Shown here in pieces: positions 22,632 to 35,205 of a DNA stretch of 64,000 bases. The stretch lies in contig LATX02000179.1 in assembly GCA_001466705.2 (NCBI GenBank), positions 124,001-188,000 of the forward strand, read 5' to 3'. Below the pieces are notes generated by a model, which saw only the letters and a list, made by a program, of their open reading frames with translations, had not been told where the DNA came from and searched no databases. The translations under genes were made by a program, and so were the position numbers. The stretch's first letter is position 1; the number at the start of each line of letters is the position of its first letter. The DNA is from Moniliophthora roreri (lineage: Eukaryota; Basidiomycota; Agaricomycetes; Agaricales; Marasmiaceae).

Positions 22632-24989
22632 TTACCGGCCATACAGAACTGGATCTTCGTTGAAGAACGCGATCTGCTCCTCCCTAAACGAGTCTTCGAT
22701 AGCTCGAGTGTCACTCCCTTTCAACTGCATGATCAACTGAACACATGGTAATCAGTATTACGCATTCAATATCTGGTCTCCTATCACTCACTGGCCTCGA
22801 AGCAGCATGATATGCTGGCCAATAAGGTCCTGTATGTTCTTTTAACCACTAATAGAAGTAAAGAAGGTGCTCGGAATATCATACTTTCAGAGCCTTTTCC
22901 GTCATTAGGGTCAAGGCTATTCGCAAATGATAGCCAATAGTCCATCATATCCCTGCTGAGATCAGCCGCCGTTGAACTGACAATTCCGGTCCTGTTCTCA
23001 GCAGATAACGTTCCGAATATGTATGCGATCTCCGAAGCATGGGGTACTGTTTACAACAAGAGGTCAGCAATTCGGATACTCAAGTGTTGGAATCACCTCC
23101 TAAAGACCCAGGTGCAGGCGGCTGGATGATGAACTCTGGCGGGAAAACTGATGCTGCATCCGGATCCGCAAAGAGGTACGAATAAGCCTTGACACCCGCA
23201 TCGTTCAGTCTTCGTAGTAAAAGTCTACGTTCTGCGGTCATGAATAGGTCACAGGCTGGATTTGAATGTTAGTCAAATCCGGGTGGCTGTAGAAAGTACG
23301 ACATACCAATAGCCGCATATCGTTTGTACACCTTGTCTAAACCGAAAGTCTCATTCCCGGTATTGAATGGAGAGCCAAGCTCTGGACTGTCAGGGTAGAG
23401 TTCCAGTATGTGATCCACTGCACTTTCAAAAGCATCTTGACCACGGGGAGAAGGCGAAAAAAACGCGTTTAGGATGCTCCGAATTTGTTCAGGAGATGAT
23501 ATATCTTGTGGCGTTATAAACGTTGCTAAGATCTTGCTTCAGCATACTAAAGGTAGAAAAGAAAATTAAGGAACAGCAGCTCAAACCTTCGTCCAGATTC
23601 ATTCCAATCATGACTGCCAGATTTTTATTTTCGCCAAGTACTACTTGTCCCTGGGAAGGAAAGGCCGATACAGTATCCCCATCAAAGTTCGGGAACCAGT
23701 TCGCGAATGTTGGGAATGATATTCCAGCATTGTTATAAGCCTCCAAGAGATGCGTTGCTCTCAGCGTTCGAAGACAGCCAAACGATTCTTCAGCAGGAGA
23801 GCTAGGGCAAACCTTTGTCTCGTTGATGAAGGAACTCCATGCGAGAGTACGTTGGGTGCTACTCGCAGATACAGTAGGTACTGATCCGGCTGACTGTATG
23901 ATCTAGGATCCAAATTGGTTACTATACACAAAGTTGGAAAGAAGCTCAATGTACATACCGCTCCCTGAACGAGATCGTCCACTTTGTGGTTCAGCATTAG
24001 TAACTCGATAGCACGAGCTCCAGCACTCTCTCCGAAAACCGTCACCTATACCGACGATTGCTGTTATCAAAATGGCATTTTCCGAGGCTGTATCATCACT
24101 GACTTTATCTGGATTCCCACCAAACTTGCGAACATTCAATTTAACCCATTTCAGAGCCGCAATCATGTCCTTCAACCCGAGATTCAAGGCGCCTTGCTCT
24201 ATTGCAGCCTCGCTTTGGGGAAACCCGAGAGGCCCGAGGCGATAATTGATCGTGATGACAAGCACTGGTGTACCCTGCGCCGTGTCCGGGACGGATCAGC
24301 GAATATAGAATGGAAAGAATTGAACAGACTTACCCTTTCGATGCTTCGGGCGACGAGACCTCTCCCATCGTATCTAGATCCATACCCAACTACAAAACCA
24401 CCACCATGAATCCAAACCAATATCGGAAGCTCTTCATCTTTGGATATTCCAGGCGGACGGTAGATATTCAGAGTCAGGCAGTCCTCGGATATGAGCGATT
24501 CCGGCAAGTTCTACAGTTTTTGTAGTCAAATCATTATGTCTCCAGAGCGCTGGATTACTTACCATTTGGATACACGCTTTCCCCGGTACCCTAGCATCAA
24601 ACCGGTTGGCGTCCAATGCGGTCTTCAGCACAGGAGATCGTAATCGTCGGTTCAAGGTGGGTGGTTCGGCGTAGGGTAGGCCTGCATGAATCAATCTGCT
24701 GAGCCAAGTAGTCTTCTGTTTTAAGGTTCAAATACGCACCCCCAAAGAATTCAATGTTGGCACCGCCAGAACTCCGATAAACTCTCCCGACAACCGTGCT
24801 TCCTCCAATTGTAACCGTAACAGATGGTCCAGGAGTTTGCATTCGGGCTACCAGAAACGACGCACATGCGACTGCGAAAAGCGAATAAAAGATCACATTG
24901 CTTCGCGTGCGACCGGGAGATTGAATGGGACTTTGCCTTGTGGACGATACAGAGTTATAGTCCTTCTCGTTCATGCTGACTTGGGGCAT
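22632..24989 (-). CDS. type-B carboxylesterase/lipase, N-terminally membrane anchored
   Basis: Alpha/beta-hydrolase of the carboxylesterase type-B family, hydrolysing carboxylic esters. Start ATG at 24989, stop TAA at 22634-22632 after NEDPVLYGR. Order of marks: short cytoplasmic N-terminus, membrane anchor (about residues 32-48, NVIFYSLFAVACASFLV), LPYAEPP, SEDCLTLNIYRP, oxyanion loop IHGGGF, NYRLGPLGF, nucleophile elbow VTVFGESAGA (Ser), acid region MIGMNLDEG, VPHASE (His), and GPYWPAYHAA near the end. About ten short introns splice in frame; one I checked (after DDLVQGA) joins to IIQSAGS, and a later one joins ASRP to LIMQLKG. All three catalytic positions are present. Substrate unknown; the anchor suggests a type II membrane protein facing the secretory lumen. 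It faces the P450 relic at 22470-22512. Confidence 0.92.
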
Positions 24990-25019
24990 GTGAGGAGAGG
25001 TTCATTTTCGGGCGTTCTC

Positions 25020-26530
25020 TAGTGAGGGTTTAAAATGGATGTGGTGGCGTAATCCTACACAAGGTACCCGTTCTCCGAAGCAAACGAAATAAAGTTATGC
25101 CATTGCTGTTATCTGAAAAGAGGAAACTATACCGCTTGGACACAATAACGATGTTAATACATTTTTGGATGCTCCCTGAGTTCCTGACCCTTTGTCAAGT
25201 TCGAAGGTCAAATTGGTGTAGAGGTATGCAGACGACCACTGGTAGTGAGCGCTGAACACAGCATGCGCTCTAGTGATGGTTAGAATTGGACTGCACTAAA
25301 GCTGTTATACACATCGGCACTTCTATGACATTCCGAGCGTGCTGTCAATGGGAGAATACGAAAGGAGCGAGAGTTAAATGAGACGGTCGCGAAAGAAGTC
25401 CGTGGCTCGATTCGGAGCTATACTGGCTCGCATAGACCAAGAAAACTGGCTATCAACCAATGCGGCAAAGTCAGTCCGAGCTGTATGCGATAAGGTATCC
25501 CAAGTAAGAACGCAACTGACATCAGCTGGAGCGTTTCCTGTTTTGAGAAACCGCACGTCCACATCGCCGGAAGGCAGCGATTACATTGTCCGTTGAGATC
25601 GCAAAAGATCATCTTAACGCCCGACAGCGGAAATGTCATTTCGTGCCCCAATGTCAGGATTTGGAAGGAAACGTGAGGCCCAAAAAGTAGCGCAAAGGCC
25701 CTCGATAGCCTACTCTGACCCGAAGGATGTCATGATCGAGACGCCATGTGATACGCGAGCCAAAACTGCTTGATTCAGGCTCTACTCGTAGGTTCAGTAG
25801 ACGAGATACTGTAAACAATACAGTCAGTTTATCATTCACCAAAAGATAGATCAAATATCAACCACGGGAGGTGACGTGTATCTATAGCTTGCTGTTAATT
25901 AATATCGCAAAGGTACCGTGATGCGTTGGAATGATCAGCGCAGGCTGTCAATGTTACGAGAATTGCGAATCTTCCGACGAGCTAAACAACTGACAAAGCG
26001 TTCAGTCACGACACCATGAAGTCAAGGAAGATGAACCCGTGCTTGATGTATCATCGCATTTGAAGGTGCTGTCATCAGTCAAGAAAGGATAGACTAGCTA
26101 TCGGGTAACTGGGAAAAAGATGCTTACCAGGTCTTTCCGACGGCTGCATAGCAGGTGCTTTGGACATTTGCCCTCGGAGCTTGGGACAAACAGATCAAAA
26201 CAGACCAAACAGACTGGATACTCTCTCTGGTACAGCAAAATTTGGTTCATCCCATCCGATTGATGTGGTGATTATACGCAGATACTTGAACATGTGAACA
26301 CGTCGCTAGACCCGGATCAACGTTCAGGTACATTCACCCTTTGAGAAGTTCATTCAATGGGCGCGTCAAGCTTAACAAGGCTTGGGTTCCATACTTCACA
26401 CGGCGTTTGTAATAGAAAATTCATCAAAGCCTATCCAGGAAGAAAGACTGCTGAACCCACCCGAAGATGACAGTTCGGAAAACCGTTTATGGGTTTGAAG
26501 TCTGAGTGGATCACGAAAGGGATGATTCAG
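25020..26530. other. intergenic stretch, no gene recognised
   Basis: Divergent upstream region of the carboxylesterase. Only short shadow-like ORFs are present. Confidence 0.4.
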
Positions 26531-26540
26531 GTACCCTGTA

Positions 26541-26625
26541 GCCCACCGCGAGAACCAGACTCGCAGCCCCCAGATTGTCTACGCAAGCGGATACCCAACC
26601 TCCCATAAGAGTCTGACGTTTGAGG
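26541..26625 (-). pseudogene. decayed tRNA-Lys gene
   Basis: Matches the 3' half, intron and anticodon arm of the tRNA-Lys at 29307-29410 (GCCCACCGCGAG, CTCGCAGCC, ATAAGAGTCTGACG on the plus strand) but lacks the D arm and the 5' acceptor strand, and has T-arm changes. It is the tRNA end of the duplicated segment 26541-26880. Confidence 0.7.
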
Positions 26626-26880
26626 AATACAATGGAACGGGAGACGTGGGGACGTTTTTTCGGACGTTCCTATCACGAGTGTGAGTACATGGCCATCTTC
26701 AGCTTGTAAAATAATGAAATACGCACCTTATTCGCCGTAAAATGTGCTCTTTCCATGTCAACGATAAACAACTGCCTGATGGTCGAGAAGCAAGAGATGC
26801 GGAAGTGTGCATGAAACGAACGTGGCGATGACGTCAGTCAGGCAGTTGGACATTCTGGGCGCTTGTCTGTCATCGGGCCG
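26541..26880. repeat. left copy of a tRNA-Lys-containing segmental duplication
   Basis: Besides the tRNA relic, the flank shares AATGAAATACGC, AAGAGATGC, CGAAC-TGGCGATGACG and CTTGTCTGTCA with 29410-29650 in the same order and orientation. Identity is partial, so the duplication is old. Confidence 0.7.
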
Positions 26881-27199
26881 GACGACGAATACACCCAATG
26901 GCTCTAGAGACGCGTTTAACACCTGCTCCTGGTATCAGATGCATTCCATTCCTTGCCAATATGGCAAACAACGGACAAGGGTGTGCCGAGTTTAATTTTC
27001 TAAGGTAGCACATCTTATATGGGCCCTCATCCTACCAATCAAAATAAATCTACTTTTATGTATGCATCTAATGGATGTCGCGGAACATGTTTAAGATGCC
27101 AAGAAAGATAGGAAAACGTTCATTATACCCAAGTACAGCCTCCACCTCTCCGTATACTATATTATTTCTTCTCCTTTTGGGACATTGTCATCGCTCATA

Positions 27200-28738
27200 C
27201 TACGAAGGAATAAAGGGTGAGTATGGTGGCGCCAGAAAGCCGGAGGATGCAGGGCTCGAGTACTGAGACATGCCCTGTATCGGCGCTCGTCTTTCCGAAT
27301 ACTGTGGCGGCAACTCCATAGGCGGCATGACTTCGTCAATATCGTGATGTATAATGAATCCCGATTGACCACCTTGAGTGGCACCAGCGCCGCCGTTAGA
27401 TCCAGTAGCGGCAGTGGTAAGCGTTGGAGTGAATGAGGAACCTGATTCTTGAGCTGCATCCGTCAATGGGTGTGGAGGGTGTAGTGGAGTTTTAAATGGT
27501 TTTGAGGACATTGGTTGCGAGGAGTCGGTGTAGATGAAAGGGTGGATTGGGAAGCTTTTGGTGTGGCCAATATTTCGGGTACTACGACGTCTACAGAAAT
27601 ACCATATTGCTGCGATGATAAGGATACAGATGGCAGCGCCACCTACTGCTATCCCTGCTATGGCTCCTGTAGACAGAGATACACTGTTTTCCACAGTAGT
27701 AGTTGTTGATGATGATGGTGGTGGTGATGATGATGATGGTGATGATGATGGATTTGTTATAGAGGCTGGGGTTAAGACTGACTGGGAAGAAGAAGAGTCG
27801 GTGCCAGGTGAAAGGCAAGATGAATCCTTCGAAGGCAGGACCGTATTGAGAACGTCGGTACCGCCTCGTCTGCCTTGGGAGTCCATAACTGTAAAAGCTA
27901 CGCGGGTTTGAGCCTTGAGGTTGGCGATCCAGGTATATGAGGGTTCTGGTGGTGGGTTCAGAACAAAGGATTCGAATCCATTGGGAACGTAGCCCTGGGT
28001 CATGATATCTGGTCAGCCTATCATCATTCTGGCGCGTCGAAATGAAAAATGAACACACGTAAATTGTCAAAGGAAGGACGGCGTCGGTATACAGCGTGAA
28101 AGGATAAGGCCTGGAAGAAGTACGTTAAGATCCGGCGAAGAAGATCTAGCATTTCCCTTACTTGCACTGTTCAAGAGCTCCAGCAGTGGTGAAGAAGAAA
28201 TCATTAGCTACAGTAGCATTAAAAAATTTAGAAAATGGATCGTGCTAATCGGCGTGAGACGTACTTGGCAAAGTCGTATTACAGATTCTCTCTGTCTGCG
28301 TGTCGCCCACCGTCAATAGATCAGATGTCCCCCCACTCAGCGGCCCTGTAGCATCCGACATTGACAATATAATCTGCGTTCCTTTCGGCACAGGTAGCTG
28401 GCTGGTAAAAGATCCTTCGTTATCGACGAATGCATCGGAAGGGATGCTCATATAGATATTGGCTGCTTGAATCTACGAATTAATTGAATATTTTGGCAAA
28501 TGAGGATGAAAAGGACACAAACAATCACAATAGTGAGATTAAATGGGGGAGTACCGCCTGGGAAACTAGTGTAAGTCGTCGTCGCTTCAACCACTAGTGG
28601 TTTATAAAATTCACCAGTCCACGATACCGTCAAATCATCGCATTGAGATGGAGAGCCGGATGTAAACGTAAAGCCCTGCGTGAAGCCAAGCCAAATAGCA
28701 GCAGAGAGCCAGCATAATAGCAATGAGTGAGCATACAT
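27200..28738 (-). CDS. single-pass membrane protein with Ser/Thr-rich stalk, copy 1
   Basis: Family known to me only as a common mushroom hypothetical protein; function unknown. Start ATG at 28738: signal peptide (MYAHSLLLCWLSAAIWLGF), then QCDDLTVSWTG joined over a 57-nt intron to GTPPFNL, IPSDAFVDNEGSF, LPVPKGTQIILSMSDATG, SGGTSDLLTVGD, NDFFFTTAGALEQC, KPYPFTLY, GYVPNGFESFVLNPP, SYTWIANL and DSQGRRGG. A low-complexity S/P/T stalk (from GAT-type repeats at 27700-27755) leads to the helix GAIAGIAVGGAAICILIIAA with a WYFCRRR stop-transfer and a proline-rich tail containing MELPPQYSE. The layout recalls fungal wall-stress sensors. Five introns, all in frame; stop at 27202-27200. The paralogue at 53835-55399 shares exon borders. 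Confidence 0.85.
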
Positions 28739-29306
28739 GAGATGTCGTTGGAGATGGTGGGTTCCCAGACAAAGGAGCTATATCTCTACGGCCTAGGGTA
28801 GTCAGAAGGTTAAAATAATTGGATGTGGCTGTATAGTCCGATGATCGTGTGCATATCGCGGCACATAACTGCCATGAGACCTTGATGTATTTGATAGATG
28901 TGATACCTTCACCTGCACCAATGAGACTTGACCTTGAGCTGGAGTGTAGCACCAACCTCATTATGACTGGTAACGGTCCCAGAATTATGATGCTACTCAC
29001 CGTCCAGGTTTTTGTGAATTTTGCGTGATAGCTGGAGTGATACGTGTGATAGTGCTGATAACAATCGGAGCACATTAGTTCCTGTCGGCATTCAGTAATC
29101 AATCACAAACTTACTCTGACAGATCCTGACGGAAGCAAAGAGCGAAACACTGCATTGGAGATATCGAGGCCTAGCTGGGGAATGATATGACGCTGATATC
29201 CGTGGGCCTGGGAACATGTCCAACTTCTGACGCCAGACACGCGCTTTGCTATGGTTTTCAACTCGATACACAGCTTTCGAAAAAGAACAGAACTGCCAAT
29301 TCCGAT

Positions 29307-29410
29307 AGCCCACCGCGAGGGTCGAACTCGCAGCCTTCAGATCGCCTACACAGGATGTTATGCTTCCCCCTATAAGAGTCTGACGCTCTATCCGATTGAG
29401 CTAGGCGGGC
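29307..29410 (-). tRNA. tRNA-Lys(CTT) with intron
   Basis: Acceptor GCCCGCC pairs with GGTGGGC (one G-U); D arm GCTC...GAGC; anticodon stem TCAGA/TCTGA; loop CT-CTT-A-A interrupted between positions 37 and 38 by an intron of about 30 nt; T arm GCGAG-TTCGACC-CTCGC. Internal promoter boxes lie within the D and T arms as usual for RNA polymerase III. Confidence 0.92.
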
Positions 29411-29650
29411 AGACATTTATATACTTTGAATAACTGAATCCGACGGGAGACGGAAGAAAATCTCTTGGGCGTTTCGAGAGCTGTCATCCCTCAAAGTAAT
29501 GAAATACGCGCCCTCCTCGCCACTTAATATGCTCCTTTCATGCTAACGACAAGCAACCGCCCGATCGTCAAGAAAGAGATGCAGGAAGCGTGGAACGAAC
29601 ATGGCGATGACGTTTTTTCAGGAACACTTGTCTGTCACCTCATCGAGCCG
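29308..29650. repeat. right copy of the tRNA-Lys-containing segmental duplication
   Basis: Partner of 26541-26880. The gene at 27200-28738 lies between the two copies. Confidence 0.7.
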
Positions 29651-29659
29651 CGTGTCTCT

Positions 29660-31560
29660 CGAATTTTGCTTGGACTCCTCCGTATCTCGTTGAACCCTTT
29701 GTCCTGGCTTCAGAATATCCTGGATTTAATAAGCTTGATTCAACGAATACGGTGGACAAGTTGGAAGCAGATTTTAGAGATCAAAAGTAGTACATGCTAA
29801 ATACAATAAATTTACCTCCCATACGGGCCTCCAACAACATAAATCAAAAGTCGTCGAGATCTAGGTGAGAGGAATTGTTCTCCCTTCGCTGATATGGGTT
29901 CAAGATCTTTCCAGTATAAAAACCATGGAAATATCCCAAATATCAACCCGCGAGGTGAAAACTTTCGATAAAGGGAAATTGGACGGCGGCACGCCTCTTT
30001 ATATATCCCCACGAGGTGTGCGCACGGACCATGTAAAAATTTCCATAAAGGTCAGTCGGAGTTTCAATGTTTTTTTTCAGTAGCCTTCGTTCCGCGCCTT
30101 GTTCCGCACCCTCATTTCCAGAGTCGAGTCTGTCCGTTGCAAGGATGGGGGGATTGTAGTAGCCAGAAGGTAGGCATGCCGTTTGTCGCGTTTTCTCCCA
30201 CTTATTAGGTGGTTAATCAGCTTCCAATACAGCTTCTCTAGGATATTAATTGTGAAAAGTACATTACGTTCTTGGAGACATTGCAAGCCCCACCACGAGT
30301 AGCCTTATAGCCCCGCTCTCGACATGGTTAATGCCGGGACCATCTTAACGCTTTGCGATCCTGTAGCTCGTCCACGTAACGATTGTCAGAAGCTGCCCAT
30401 GTCTTGATTCGGTTTCTCGCCTTTGGACGCCCGTGGTGCTTTGGAAGTTGAAAAATGGTCCGTTTCAAACTGGGTAGTCATAGGTGCGCTCTTCAAGCTG
30501 TACATTTGAGCTCTTGCTGATTGACTTTCTATCGTAGAGCTCACCTATCGACCTTCATTGATCAATGAGGTTGCAAATTTTACGAACGGCGTAGTCCATG
30601 TCGCAAGAACAACATCCCGTCGCCTTGCCATCGGTCCCTACTTTTGGCGCACCAACGCCAACGCAAGGATAGGAGAACGTTCGACCTTTATAAATCATAG
30701 CAGCATCGTCGGTACCATTCTCATACATCTGCCACCGTCTTCATGTTACTCAACCCCATGATTTAGGTGATCAGGAACATCGGGGCTTGACGTAGAGATG
30801 GCGGCCCCCCTTGATGGGACGTTCATTCAATTACCCTTTGGACCATCCGACCTACTGTGATGGCAAGAATCCCTTCATGAATCTCAACGTACCATTGTTA
30901 CCTGTAAGCCCCGGTTGCATGTTCTCGCCTGAGTGTAACTAATAGCCTTTCGCTTTCTGTTGTGCAGGTTGCGAGCGCTTGAATGTGAGGTGTGATGATA
31001 TCGAAGTTCGGAATTATCAACATCAACGGCAAATGTGAGTATCGACTGCCTCTAAGATCTGAAGGGCTATGTGTTGACTTGATCAACCAGTGTTCCGAGG
31101 AAAAAGAGTACCTGTGCATACGATAATGAAGACTACATATTTGATCACGATCGCAATCAAACATACCAGCCTTCTGTAATACGAACCTTTCTTCCAAATT
31201 CCTGCTTCTCCCTTAGACATTCGGTACTTCGCATACACACTACTCGTATTCGCTACCTATCCATATGTCACAAGTTTCGGTAGACATCTTTATGACTATC
31301 TATGTAATCTAACGTATCTTGAAGTAGGTAGAATTCGAACGTACGCCGAAACAAACGCGCCCGTCACCTGATTTGGCAAAGGGTTTTGACTCTAAATAAC
31401 CCGGTCCGGTCTAATGCTCTTGAACTGCAACCACTATGACCCCGTTCCGAGATCTTGGGTTTGTTTTGTTTCTCTTTGTCCATACAGGGGTTGGCTTTCG
31501 ACGCAGTGACATTACCGGCTCCTCTTCCATCATCCGATGTTTTCGTGGAGTCGAAGCTCT
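29660..31560. other. ~1.9 kb without a recognisable gene
   Basis: An ORF at 30558-30761 (+) and one at 31197-30898 (-) have no recognisable motif. A T-loop-like word near 31328 does not fold into a tRNA. Confidence 0.4.
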
Positions 31561-31830
31561 ACAGCACAGACCAGGACTAAAAGATACACCCCAGTTCTGT
31601 ATTTGTCTTGTACGCGCGAAATGAAGGGCAGATGCTAGACGATGTGGATTTGATAGCCGCAGAGGAGTATGTATTGCTTTCCATGTTGATAGCCGCTCGG
31701 CGCTGTTCCATTCAGCGTGTCCGGTGAAAATATTCGATTCAGCTCACAAGTCACATTTCCGGCTCGTGTTGAAGTCTTCTCGAGGTATCCAAACCCGCGT
31801 AAAGATTAGGGAAAGGTATTTGTCCAGCCT
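31560..31830. repeat. repeat C, copy 1 (relic of an unknown coding sequence)
   Basis: Matches 43990-44245 in the same orientation. Conceptual translation shows FVLYARNEGQMLDDVDL here and FVLYTRNEG there, then a shared KSSRGI stretch. Both copies have stops or frame changes. The family is not recognised. Confidence 0.65.
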
Positions 31831-31867
31831 CAACCCGCGAATGTGATGTTCATTGATTCTGTTACTA

Positions 31868-32200
31868 GGATAACACATACGAAGGTTATTTCATTCTGAA
31901 AAGCAGTCATATCATAGTAAGTGCCTTCTCCGCCTGTAAAAACCTCCTCAACTTTGCTGCAGAGCAACATTGCGACATATGGACGGACCTAGACGAGTTC
32001 CGACCTGAACGATTCCCAAATAATGACAGCACGCATAAACCATCCTGATACCAAGGACGAAGAACGCAGGCAAGCGCCTCAGTTTGTTCTCGTCTTTCTC
32101 GCCGAGTGAAACAACTATGCACTACTGGGTATATCTGGGTGGATCTGGTATTCTCAGGTAAGGATTTCCTCTTTCCGAATATCTTGCAGCCGTCCACCTC
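31868..32200 (+). pseudogene. P450 C-terminal relic
   Basis: Begins after a CTAG acceptor with NTYEGYFILKSSHII (compare DDIYRGYHIPKGSLII), then LDEFRPERFPNNDSTHKPS followed by a stop. The heme loop is unrecognisable. Related to the relic at 48325-48587. Confidence 0.7.
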
Positions 32201-32565
32201 CCTATAAGATCACACCACGGTTTTCCCATAATTCGAAAGCTTGAATGATCAATGACTTCTATAGCAGGAGCGGATCACGGTACTTGAGTGGAGGTACGGT
32301 AGTTGACTTGTGTCACTTTCCCACCCGTAGCCGCTAACTGCTAACCGCTAACCATTCACCATATCTGGACCGATCGGGTTACGCCATAGGACACCTGTCT
32401 CCTATCCATAGAATTCTGTGGAATTCACTCTCGATGTGATGCCATATACATATCTCAGCGTGGTCCCGCACATCTATTCAAACCTGAACCGAGTTCGACA
32501 TCCGCTGAATGATTCTATCTACCCACACGGCTTGAATTGTCCCACTGATTTACATTGTATCCGGG

Positions 32566-32573
32566 TATAAATA
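32566..32573 (+). promoter_or_regulatory. TATA box of P450 no. 3
   Basis: TATAAATA ends 33 nt upstream of the ATG at 32607, implying a very short leader. Confidence 0.6.
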
Positions 32574-32606
32574 GTCAAGTCGTCATCATTCAAGCCCCAC
32601 TGAACC

Positions 32607-34722
32607 ATGGCGTTCGCAACGAGCACACCCACGGTCTTTGCAGTGATATTCTGCGTGTGGGTTATTTACCTCAAATCAAGACGCCGAAGCAACTTACCTC
32701 CAGGACCAAAAGGCTATCCGTTGGTAGGAAGTGCGTTTCAGCTGGACCGCAAACGACCTTGGCACACTTTGGTGAAATGGAAGAAGACATACGGTGTGTA
32801 TTTGTGAGGCGGATATTTCAGGATATCTAAATCAGGTCCTTAGGTGATGTTGTTTACCTACGCTTGTTCAACCAAGACGTGGTCGTCTTGAATTCTGCGA
32901 AAGCAGCTAGTGACCTTCTGGACCGTCGAGCAGCGAATTATTCTCAGAGGCCACGATTGGTCGTCCCGGAGCACATAACTGGTGGGTTGTTGCTTGCACT
33001 GATGAATGTGGGACCTATGTAGGTCATCTTGGTCGACAACCAAAAATGTGGTTACTAAATCCGTCGGATAGGTGGCGTTCAATGCGCCGAGCTTCGCACG
33101 AAGCTTTGAACATGAGAGTGAGCGCTCGCTACCATCGGCCTCAAATGCGCGAAGGCATCCAACTTGCAATGAATATGCTTGATAGCCCCAATGATTGGCG
33201 TAACCACAGTCAACGGTAGGATTATAAAATTTCCCTCCTACCAACCTACGATGATCATTGCACACAGATTTACAGCTTCCGGAATAACCTCAATTTTGTA
33301 TAATAAACCGCCTCTCCAGTCATCTCAAGATCCAGTCACCTCATTTCTCGATAGTGTCGTGGACGCCATATCAAGTGCCTGTCTACCAGGCAAGTATCTT
33401 GTCAATCATTTGCCCTTCCTAGAATCAATGCCCGGGTTCCTGGCCAAATGGAAGAGGGACAGCAAGGAAAAGCACCGTATTTATTCGGAGGAGTTTCTAA
33501 GCCTTTTTCTCTCTGTAAAGGAGACAGTGGTACGTAAGTTGGAATCACTTAAACTATCTAGTCAGCTCAGGATATGCCCTTTGACAGCTACAAAAACGAG
33601 AAACAGGGCCGAGTTTCGTCGCATCGCTTGTTGAAACTCAACAACGACATGGGTTGGATGATAAGGCTTCGGCTTGGTTAGCCGCGATGCTTTAGTACGT
33701 GTAATTCTAACCCTCTCCAGTCTGAAATTAGCTCTAACGGTGTTCGTAGCCTTGCTGGGTACGAAACAGTGAGATAGTCGTCTTTACAAGCTACGAAAAC
33801 AGCTCAATTTGAAATAGACAGCGACTGCTATGGGATGGCTTATACTTGCCATGATTGCTTTCCCCGAAGCTCAGCACAAAGTACACGAAGAGATAGACCG
33901 AGTTGTCGGACGAACAAGAATACCAACCCTTAGGGATATGGATGACCTCCCATACACGCGAGCGGTAGTGAAGGAGGTATTTCAGCTCTTGCATATTATC
34001 ATAAGCATCATTTTGAAGGCATATCTCCACAGGTGTTGAGATGGAGGCCACCAGTGCCGATGGGAGTCTTCCGTACCACTGCGGAGGTAAGCTCCCGCTA
34101 ATATGCTTGAAATATCCTGATTTCATTCTGGTAGGACGATATATACAACGGCTATTATATCCCGAAGGGGAGCTTTATAATTCCAAACGTATGGTGGGTA
34201 TCGTTGGCCACAGTTCCCGTCGAAGTGACTCATAGGCACTAGGGCCATGAACCACGATCCTGTAACATATGGTCCGGAGGCAGATGAATTTAGGCCGGAA
34301 AGATTTCTGAACGAAGATGGAACGCATAAGGAATCGCCTCCAGATACAAAAGATGAAGGTCATTACTCATTTGGGTTTGGCCGTAGGTGCGTTCTCGACT
34401 TTGAGCTTGGTCGTCTAGCTTTGGTTGATCGCATTTTGAAAGAATTTGTCCCGGGAGACATTTAGCGAACAACTCGGTGCTTACTTTCGCCATACTTCTC
34501 TGGGCTGCTCACCTCGAGCCTGGGAAGGATGATTTTGGACGTGTGGAAATACCAAACGTGGAGGATGAAGCAGTTGGGATTAACAGGTATGAAATGCTAA
34601 TCATCGAGGATAAACTCATTGACATTTGCCCTAGTCATGTGCCAGATTTTAGATGTTCCTCTAGACCGCGCTTTCCTGGAGCCATGGAAATGTTGAATTT
34701 AGCCAAAGAGGAATGGTTTTGA
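32607..34722 (+). CDS. cytochrome P450 monooxygenase no. 3
   Basis: Intact paralogue of P450s 1 and 2, with the same intron positions. Start ATG at 32607 opens a membrane anchor (VFAVIFCVWVIYL), then NLPPGPKGYPLVG, GDVVYLRLFNQD, SAKAASDLLDRRAANYSQ, WRSMRRASHEALNM, GPSFVASLVE, WLAAMLY joined to the I-helix LAGYETTATAMGW, VVGRTRIPTLRDMDD, KE-VLRWRPP, FRPERFLNEDG, and heme loop FGFGRR-ICPGRH split by an intron. Ends RPRFPGAMEMLNLAKEEWF, TGA at 34720-34722. Every junction I tested keeps frame (for example NVW to AMNHDP). It is the closest intact relative of the CpG-free pseudogene at 48.7-50.3 kb. ER membrane; substrate unknown. Confidence 0.93.
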
Positions 34723-35133
34723 TAGAGAAGTTCGTGATTGATCATAGACGGGAACTGTGAATGTATCATTCAATGTCTCCTGTTTGTACCTTTCCTGAGC
34801 CCCACACCAAGCAAAGATTGACAGAGATCGTTTACGGTTACTTTCCCTATGGAGCCGCTTTTTGGCTTTTCAAGGGCGGTAAACCGGCCACGAACTAGGG
34901 TGCGGTTTCCGGAAAGATTTCAAGTTTGTTCTCGCCATTCGATAGGAAGTCGCTAGGCAAAGCTTCAGTGTTCCCCGTAGTAGTGCACACAGCGCGGACC
35001 CATTAGGTATCAGTGTATACTCAGACCGTTCAAAATGTAGCACTACAGTTATGTCGCACCTCGCCCAGGACGACCAACGAAGAGTACACTCAGACGCTGT
35101 AAACGACGACGGTACCTTGGGACTACAAGCCGT

Positions 35134-35205
35134 GTGAGTTTGGCCAAGGTAGCTGCAGACTTGCTTGATCGTAGTGCAGCGAACGGTTCCCAGGGAACCG
35201 GCTAG
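35134..35205 (+). pseudogene. P450 exon-2 relic
   Basis: Reads SLAKVAADLLDRSAANGSQ before a stop, matching the conserved NSAKAASDLLDRRAANYSQ of the intact P450s. Nothing else of the gene is present. Confidence 0.7.

Noticed and set aside
27700..27755. GAT/GGT trinucleotide tract as a microsatellite of regulatory interest
   Set aside because: It lies inside the coding stalk of the membrane protein and encodes its Ser/Pro/Thr run.
31325..31430. TTCGAA-containing stretch resembling a tRNA T loop
   Set aside because: The flanking bases do not form a T stem, acceptor stem or D arm.
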